A stretch of 21,444 bases of DNA from Phoronis ovalis (taxonomy: Eukaryota; Phoronida; Phoronidae): the NCBI GenBank assembly GCA_028565635.1, contig JAOXYB010101382.1, positions 1 to 21,444 of the forward strand, read 5' to 3'. The notes under the pieces are model-generated. The model worked only from the letters and a program-made list of their open reading frames with translations, searched no databases and had not been told where the DNA came from. Made by a program: the position numbers and the translations under genes. Numbering within the stretch: position 1 is the stretch's first letter; the number at the start of each line of letters is the position of its first letter. Below, one piece after another: positions 9,201-18,200 of the stretch.

Positions 9201-12200
9201 TGTATGTGTATAGCCATCTTTTCAGACAACGGGGTATGTTTTTAGCCATCTTTTCAGACAACGGGGTATGTTTTTAGCCATCTTTTCAGACAACGGGGTA
9301 TGTTTTTTACCATAGCTGGCTTGCAACTGGTAAAGGGTTTTGAGGCCTGGGCCGCACCCATGTACCATTAATTGGCTAAGTGCCCCCCAGGCTTGCGTGT
9401 ATCTAACTTAATCCCCTTCCTTGTTTATTGGACTTGATTGTGATATATGTTTGTCATGGTCCTAACAGAGAATTTCAATATCTCAGCTGAGTGAACAAGC
9501 TTGAGAATCTCAATTCGCTGCATCTTATTAATCCCTGTGGTTGTGCGAGACAACTCTTCCTTTGAAAATTCAGTTTGTCTACAAAGATGAAAGGTGAATC
9601 CTACAAGACCTGCTTCATTTGTCCTTAACTGAATTTTCTATGAACTTATATAATGTTCACATAATTTAAAACTGAGTCAACAGGATGTCTGCTGATGACA
9701 TTTTCTTGTAAATTGGTTAGAACATAACAGTAATCCCATACCAAGGTTCTTTTTATGTACTTTAAATACTTAAAATGTCCATACATATATTTTTAAAAAG
9801 TTAATACTTCAAGATCATTAGTAATCAAATGATACTTTCAATTTTGTTCCTTAAACTTACTCAGTATGAAATTTTATTTTTTTAATAAAATTAGAAGATA
9901 AAACACTGCATGTTATTGATACCAAATATATTGAATTAAATTATAACAAAATGAAAAAATGCATGTATGTTTAAGCTTGATCCACAAAAACACTTATAAA
10001 TACTGCAATTTGAACTTGTTAAAAATGCTGCTTTTCAATAAAAACAAAGGACAACAAGTAATCTAATTTTTTGGGAAAATCAATTACTTCCGTTGTACGT
10101 CAGTGAAAATAAGACAAGTTCATAGAATGTCAAGGTATTCCAACTTTTAGTAGTTGCCTATAAGAAGAGTGGTATGTTGTTAAGGCAGTTTATTTAGCAT
10201 TGTTACATTGTAGGGTCTACTGATAGAAATCTTTATATTATTACCATTGCATATTATCCATCAGAAATGTTATGAATAGTGGTAATTTGTTAGATAATTT
10301 GCATATGAAATTCCAAACTACCAGTCGCTATGAATTATTGATCATGAATAGATGTGAAGTAAATTTGATGCCTTTTTCATTCAAGATGTCATACCGGCAT
10401 CAGAATTGTCTGTCAATTCAAACTGTTAGATATAAACTGTTCACATTTATGATTTTGATTTCAGGTTTCCAGCCTTTTTAATAATGTCTTCTTTGAGGTA
10501 TTTCCCAGTTCCACTTAAAATATATTAGTATACTTTCTCTTTTTTTACAAGAAGTTATGTTTTAAATTTTGTTTTTGAAAAAAGACAGTATTATATTAGC
10601 GTGACTGTTCTTATGACATCAAAAAGTTAGTTGTATTTTGTTGTTTAAATAGTTTTGCTAGTGTTATAATGAAATTCCTGAAGCATCTCATGGTAAACAA
10701 GTTGTACGTATTTCAGGTAAAAGAGTTGTTTAATGCCATCAGACAAGCAACTAAAGAAGCGGTTAGTGACACACAGAAAGATCGGCCTGCTGTCGAGATG
10801 AAACCTGGCAGTCAGTTCTATGAAGTAATGTACACAGGTAGGAAGGTTCGCTAAACTGAGCAATCAACATATATTCATATCTGATATTAATGTAAAATGT
10901 CAAATAATTGGGATCAAAATTTCAAATGTATTCAAAAAACTCATAAGAATCGTTCTGTATTAATTTTCAAGACCAAAAGCACTATCTGCCATAAGCATGT
11001 CACAGTTTCCAACAGTTTGCTACAGATGGCAACATGAACAAGCTTTAATTTGATCCTGTACCATCTATTTTCAGGCAAGGTTGTTGTAGCACACAAGAAA
11101 GTTCCAGCTAACTTCTTAGATGATTCTGTTGACAAATTCTTATCATTTGATCATGAGAAAAGAAACAAGCTTCAGGGAAAACAAACTGTTGATGAAGAAA
11201 CTCGTCAAAGACATGGAAGTGGAGCAAGCATTCACAGTCTTCCAGGAAACTTAGAAAATAGTGTTTCTATTAAAGAGAATGAACTCTCTGCTCAAGTACC
11301 CAGTAACAGTGGTGAATGCATCCAAGGCTTCAGCACAACCAGCAGTAGTTGTAGTGAAGATAATTTGGATAGCTCAGTAGAAACGTTAGATAATTCAAAT
11401 TTTATATCAAAATCTGATGATTCCCTGGAGAAGAAAATTGAAAGTTCAGTTACAGATGATGGGAAAATGGGCAAAGACGTGGAAAATTTGAAAAAGAGTA
11501 TGTCCAAAGATACACGTAATAAGACTATGATTTTGCAAATAACTATGACTGATCTTGGTTTTATAAGTCTGGATAAGAAAGGTGTTATATTAGAGAGGAA
11601 GTTCAAGGATATTTCATTCTGTTCCCAGGTATTTTACGTATTATGCTATCTTTACAAATCAGCTATGAACTTGGGACATGCTTTGACAATGCATGCAAAT
11701 TCTCAATTTCTCTATCCCTTCTTGTCATATTGACATCAGCTAATTATAAAGTAATCACGGCAGATGCAACAACTATGACAGTAAACTAGACTGTTTCACA
11801 TTGGAATTGAGTTCTTTTAACTGTGTAATCATTGAATGTACCTTATGTATTGGTGCTGGCGGGTTAAAACATGCACAAAATTATGTCCCGGTGAATCTTA
11901 ACTTCAATTACGCACTATCACATTTATGATTAGTGATTGATTTGCAGTTGGATTGTGGATGTAGCAAAATATAAATAAACAGGCTAGTGAACCTAGATCA
12001 TCCTTTGTTAGTTAAGCAAGTGTATTCAAGCATTATATTTGGTTAAAGGTAGTGATTACAAATAAGTATTTTTCTTGTGTAATTTAGGGCACTTGTCATC
12101 CTGAACATTTTGGTTTTATAACAAGAGATGCAAATACAAAAAAGTTTACGTTATATATATTTAGATGTGCTACAGAGTCGGTGGTGAGTATAAGATATCT

Positions 12201-15200
12201 TTACCCTTCTATTTGAATGCTTGTTTTTTTACAGATTTCTTATTAAACTTAACACCCATAACCGAACATTTTTAGAATTTAAACATGTTTTTTTGCAACT
12301 TGATTTGAAACTTTTTATGTTTAGTTTAATATCCGATAGATTTACAACTGGTGTGTCACTGCTTTTAATTTGAATAATATTGTTGTCCTGTGATAAGTAT
12401 GTCTTTATATACCCCCATAGCTATTTTATGAAGCTGTCCTTCGAATACTTGAATGCAAGTGATAGAACTGCAGTTTGTTTTTGTTCAGTGAGAATAGTCA
12501 TATCTAGCATAGTATGATCGGGTTGTTCTTAACAAAATAATAATTATTGTACAGTTTGTTGAATATCTTAAACAACCCTCTGTTCTTTGCCAAAAAGTTG
12601 GTTTTATGTATGTACAGGTGCTTTGTCGTAGAAGTATAAACTTTGGCAAAAAAAACTTACAATATGCAAATATACATTATTTTTGAAATTGTGTTCCTCC
12701 ATTATAGGTTACTGAAATCATGCAGTCACTGAAGCAGGCCTTTCAGAATGCATTCCAGCAAAATGCCAAGAACCATGTGGTATGCGAGCAGTGTCCCATG
12801 CATCAACTTCATAAACTGTGTCAGGAAATAGATGGTGAGTTAAACATAAATGATCTTTGAAATTTTTATTAAATATTCAAATCAGCTTATGCATATTATA
12901 GTTTTGCTTTTTGACATTGATTTATTTTTTAAGTAGAATTAGATTTTTGGTTCATATATAAGTTTCAAGTATTTTTAGACCCATTGCACATAGTGCTTGG
13001 GCATATAGACAGTCTTTGTGTCGTTGTCCTCTCTGTCTGTAACACTTTATTTGTCTCGCGATACCAGTTTTCAGTTTTTATCCGATCAGCTTCATATTTG
13101 CAACAAATTAAATACAGGTCAAAGCACATGTCAAGTGTAATTTTTACCCGATTACTTCTGATATAGCCAACTCTGATACATAGAGAGATTACTATAAATT
13201 TAGAAGGTAAATAGAGCCCAAAATATGACTGACAGCCATCTTTATTCCCGAGATGCCAATGCAATAACAGCTTCACTTCCAATATGGTGACCATGTTTGT
13301 CTGCCAAATGGTGCCTCATTGTGCATGTTTTCACGCAAAGAAGTAATATCTGGACAGTTTGAAGGTGGATTTATGAAGACCATTGGTGGACGGGTTTAAT
13401 CGGTTAGGTAGTATTTTAGAATGACCCTCCTAAACTTTGAAAAATTTACTCAGTCAATCTATTTTTGTCCTTAACTTCTGATGCATAGAGTGATAATTTT
13501 AAGTCAGATGGAGACAAAAATACAGGTCAAGTTTGATTTTGGTTTCGATCAACCAACCATGGTTAACAGTTGTCCAAGTTTATTGCCAAAATAAGCGGAA
13601 ATGGGCACTGTCTGCCATAGTAGACTTTTTGTTTTCGAACTCCTATTCTCATTGACATGATAAAAAGACATCAAGTACATGACTAACAGTTTTATAACAA
13701 TTTGAACGATGCAATTCTATCCAGAATAGAGCTTTACGTTTCTTTCTTAGCGTGAATCGATTTACAAGGGTATCCAACAATTGATCACCTGACAAGTATG
13801 TATGTCATATCTGCTACTTCTTAGTATTTATTATGTTGTGTTAAATTGTTTGAATTTTTCATCACGCACATCATTTTATTGGTTGACATTACTATTGCAT
13901 CTGCAATTAGATATGATTCCGTTGTTTAGGTATGCCATCACAAAGAGTCTATGAAATAATCAACTCCAGGATTGAGGGTTTGCAAGAAAGGGATTTAAAT
14001 GAAGTAATGTTCAAGCTTAAAGTAAGCAAACCCTTTCGGGGAAATTATGTCTATTGAGTACCTATAAGTATCTTGCTGTTTACTATTAAATGCAGCATAT
14101 TTTGTTTTTCAGAGAACGTAAAGTTATGCCTGCATGTTCTGCCAGTATCTATAGGTAATAAGGCATATGTGCCAGCCATGTGTTCATGATAGATTTCGTA
14201 GCTGACGTGGCTAACAAAAACAATGTTTGCATTTTGTATAGAAAGTAACTACAGCAGAGGTTTGTTTTTGATATTGGAAATTATTTTTCATACACTTTTA
14301 TTATAATTTAATGTTATTCTAGAGTGACAATACTCAGACTCATCAAGAGATGAATGAAGTCATAATGATACAGCTGAGAATTCTTTGTGAGTTGAGACAG
14401 AAAGAACATTCACACATAAGTGATGCAAACAAAACTGAAACCGCAAACAATGTAAGTAGTATCCTGTATATCCTGTATATGTTGTCTGCAGTACCCTGAT
14501 ACAAACATGTGCAGTAACTAGAAATGCAAAACATTTCAAGCCCATACTTCTAGTTTTATATTATTTGACTAATAAAACACATATTTCAAAAATCCCTTGT
14601 AATGACAGTAAGGAAATTGCATCAACAGAATACCAAAACGTTTGAATTAATAGAATTTTTTTTGTTATAGTTCAATCTGACTGGAGTGAAAACATCAAAG
14701 TTTGATATGTTGAAAAGTAAAGCAAAGAAGTCTTTAGCAACATCATTTGAAACCCTTTTCACAGTGAGTAACAGGGATTTGATTGAAGTTTTCCTGCAGT
14801 GATGAATCTTAAAGTACATGTTATAGCTTAATTTCTTACTCTCGAAAAGATTAAGTTTTAGAATGTATACTATCATTTAGTTTCTAAGAAGTCAGCTCAT
14901 TGTGTAAATATAATAATAAGACTATTGCTTATTCTTGGTCTTCCATCTTAGTTCATGAATGATAACCTTGCATACTTTAGAGTAAGAAGAAGGATGAACA
15001 AAACGCAACAAAAGGTCGAAGCTGGACTACAGATTCAGAAATCAATCTTGGTCTTGTAAGTAACTAAACTTTCTAGTGATTTTTTACTGTTTTAAAGGAA
15101 TGTCTACTTTAATCTGAGTGAACATGATTTGTTGACAACTTATTATCATGATGTTTAGATGGTCGGAGTTAGTAACTATCCTATTAAATTTGTATGGGAA

Positions 15201-18200
15201 TTTGCTAAAACGTAAAATGGTTGGTCACACAGGCTTGAACTTTGACTTGTGACATCCAAATGACGATGATAGTTGATCTTGAGTTGCATGAAACTTTCAA
15301 AAATGAGTTTTATTACATCATTTACAGATCATCATACAGGGGTCAGTTTGTGGTCAAAAGGCCATAAAAATTATTTCCTTAACAATTGATGGAAAATACA
15401 AAATGAAGTTGAGGTCATTTAAAAATCACAGAGATCATAAAAAGTAATACTTTCCTTTTGTTTAAATGCTATCTACTATTTCATTATTGCATTGCATAGT
15501 TCACCTGTATCTTCATTGGACATTTCGCAATTTTCAGACTCTACTAAATTTTCTTTTAACAGGATTTGCAGGGAATAACCCCAGATCCATCACCTTGCAC
15601 TTCACCTATAGCTAAAAATTTTCATGAACTCCATGATTTGTTCCCTGAGTTGGAAGAAAGCCCTAGAGGGTTGCCTCCTCTCAGGCCTCGATCTTCTACA
15701 GTTGGGGATACACCCCATGAGCAACGCCGATCTCTGCAATCAGGGAACATTGATATTAAGCTAGGAAATGGAGAAGATTCGTCAAATAAACCAAGAATAT
15801 CTAGCGCACGAAGAGGTTCAAAACTGTACATGTACGTTGCACTGTAATACTTGTTCTTACAGTTCTTGGTACTAAGCACTTTACTGTTTTATTTTAAGAA
15901 ATGTTCGAAAGTTGTGCTTTACAGTTCCATGCATGTTGTAGGACTTGTCATATAGTGTAGTGATAGATTATAAAAGCCATAAGGAACCAATTAATAAGCA
16001 TTGGTCAATGACTTGTTGGCTGCCAAGAAGCAGGATCACTTTTTATAAAATATGATTAACTTGTGTATGTCTATACAGAAATAAATTAACTTTTTTAGTA
16101 TTTATTGCGACAATTAATTTTTTTAATTTAAATTGTTTTACCCCAAATGTTCAAATCATTACCGTAAAGCTGAAATCGTTGGAAAAGTCTGTAGCATTGT
16201 AACTTATTTTTGGTTTAGTTAAAATTCCTACAACCTGATTGGCTAATTCAGGAAATCCCCTGATGTCTAGCACCTCTTAGCAGATAAAGTTCTATCTGAC
16301 TTGATAAATAACGCAACATAGAACAGGTGCCTTAATATCCTATTATATCTGTTCGCACATTTTGTTTAAAATTGCTTTAGGTTGGCAAAAGCGAGTGAAA
16401 CGGGTCAGGAATCTTCATCAAGAGAGGCCACTCAACATTCTACAGAGGAGTTGCATGATAATGGGGCACCATTGTCTGCCGTTAAATCCACTACAGGACG
16501 TACACCGAGGCGTAGGCCATCTTGGAGGCAGGCTATATTCAACAGAGTTGTGACACCGGTCAGGGTGCCCAATAGTAGAAGTTTCAGAGGTGTGTGTGTA
16601 ATGTTGATTTTTTTGAAAGTATGGTAGTTGTTGTTACTAGAAGCTGTAGGCTTAGCTTGAATAATGCAGGATAATTATGTATTTATTTTCTATAATGTAT
16701 GTTTGCAGTCTCGTCTCTAATTCAGACATTCTTGTGTTATTGTCCAATCATAAGATATGCACTTTGTAGGTTGTATGCATGTTTCTCTCTAGTGTATTTG
16801 CTTATGCGTAGCAAACAGTCACCCTATTGGTGCTTCATATTTCTGTGGTCATTTTCATATTCTCCAATACAGTTGACCCTTTTCTTTTGTGTTTTATTGC
16901 AGAAATTAAAATCAGATTGAGTAAGGGACTTCAAGTTCTTATGGCCACTTAGAAGAAAAAGGGCACAGTGAATAACTATTAGGGTCAATTTTATTAGGTT
17001 CTTGAATATGATAATTATTATGTTACCCACTTGTCTTCTCATAAATTAATTATTGTCCTGTATTAACTGATAATGAGAGCTTTATAGTAGGTGTCGAAAA
17101 ACACTCATTATGTGAACATGTAATGTGCACTGCTTGATTACATATGCTATTTCTTGTCAGTTTGGAAGCTTTAGCATTAAATGTAGAACACTCATAGGTC
17201 AAATTTGTGTAGTGTCAGGTACACTTGCCTAAACTGTTATCAAACTAAAAACTTCCCAATTTAACCATCTCATTCTTATCAAACTTAAATGTTTAATAAT
17301 CTAGTTTTATTATCACATGGTTAGGTGCTTAATTTTAATTTACTGCATAGCACACATAACTTTGATATTTGTTAGTTTGAATATTTTCATATTTAGACCA
17401 TGATGTAGAGGTGATAATGAGTGTGATACCATGATCTTTAATTTGTTACAGCAGTTTACTTATTATGAGTGGATAAATACAGCATCTAGTTGTTACAAAT
17501 ACTATACATTATTTCATTATTTATGTTGTTTGCTGTACTACAGAGTGGACTATGTAGATCTTCTTTAAAAATATCTTAGAAAAGTTTCATAGATCATAGC
17601 TTGCAGGAAAATTGAGCCTTCATTCTTCCTGCCATCTTCAACAAAGATGGTCAAATTGGAATTGGAATTTCCTGCCTCACAGTTGTCTTTATGTAACTTC
17701 TAATTGTTTTAACAGAATCATCTGAGTGCGCACATATGGTTGGTAAACTCCATACATCAGAATCTATTAGAGCTTTGTGGCGAAAAGCTATTCTTGAAAC
17801 TAGACTGCTCATACGAATGGAGAAAGAAAATAAAAATCTACAAGGTAAGTTCCTTTTGTAAACAGATATTGTCACGTGCCTCATTCCATTATTGTGTGCA
17901 AATTAAATTGTAATTTTATTAATTAAGCATATGTTTGTTTTATCTTGAGGTTAAAAGTTTTTTTACAGGTCAGATATTTTTATGCAAATTTCCTTTCATA
18001 TTTTATACTAATATAATTAAATTAATTTTTTACCATTGATTCAGAACAAATTTTGATTATACCCATATGTTGATAAAAATGATTCATTACATGTATACTA
18101 ACAGTTTGCTAGTATTAATGGGTGTGTGTGCATACTATATTTCTTTGACATGAAGAAAAAATTATGCAGTAACACATAATTTTAGTTAAACATTTTACTT

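Noticed and set aside
11292-11606. 104-residue minus-strand open frame
   Set aside because: It is the antisense shadow of the low-complexity Ser-rich linker in exon 3.
16699-16920. 73-residue open frame in intron 11 (plus and minus strands)
   Set aside because: Hydrophobic, T-rich translation with no conservation; it reflects the pyrimidine tract before the microexon candidate.
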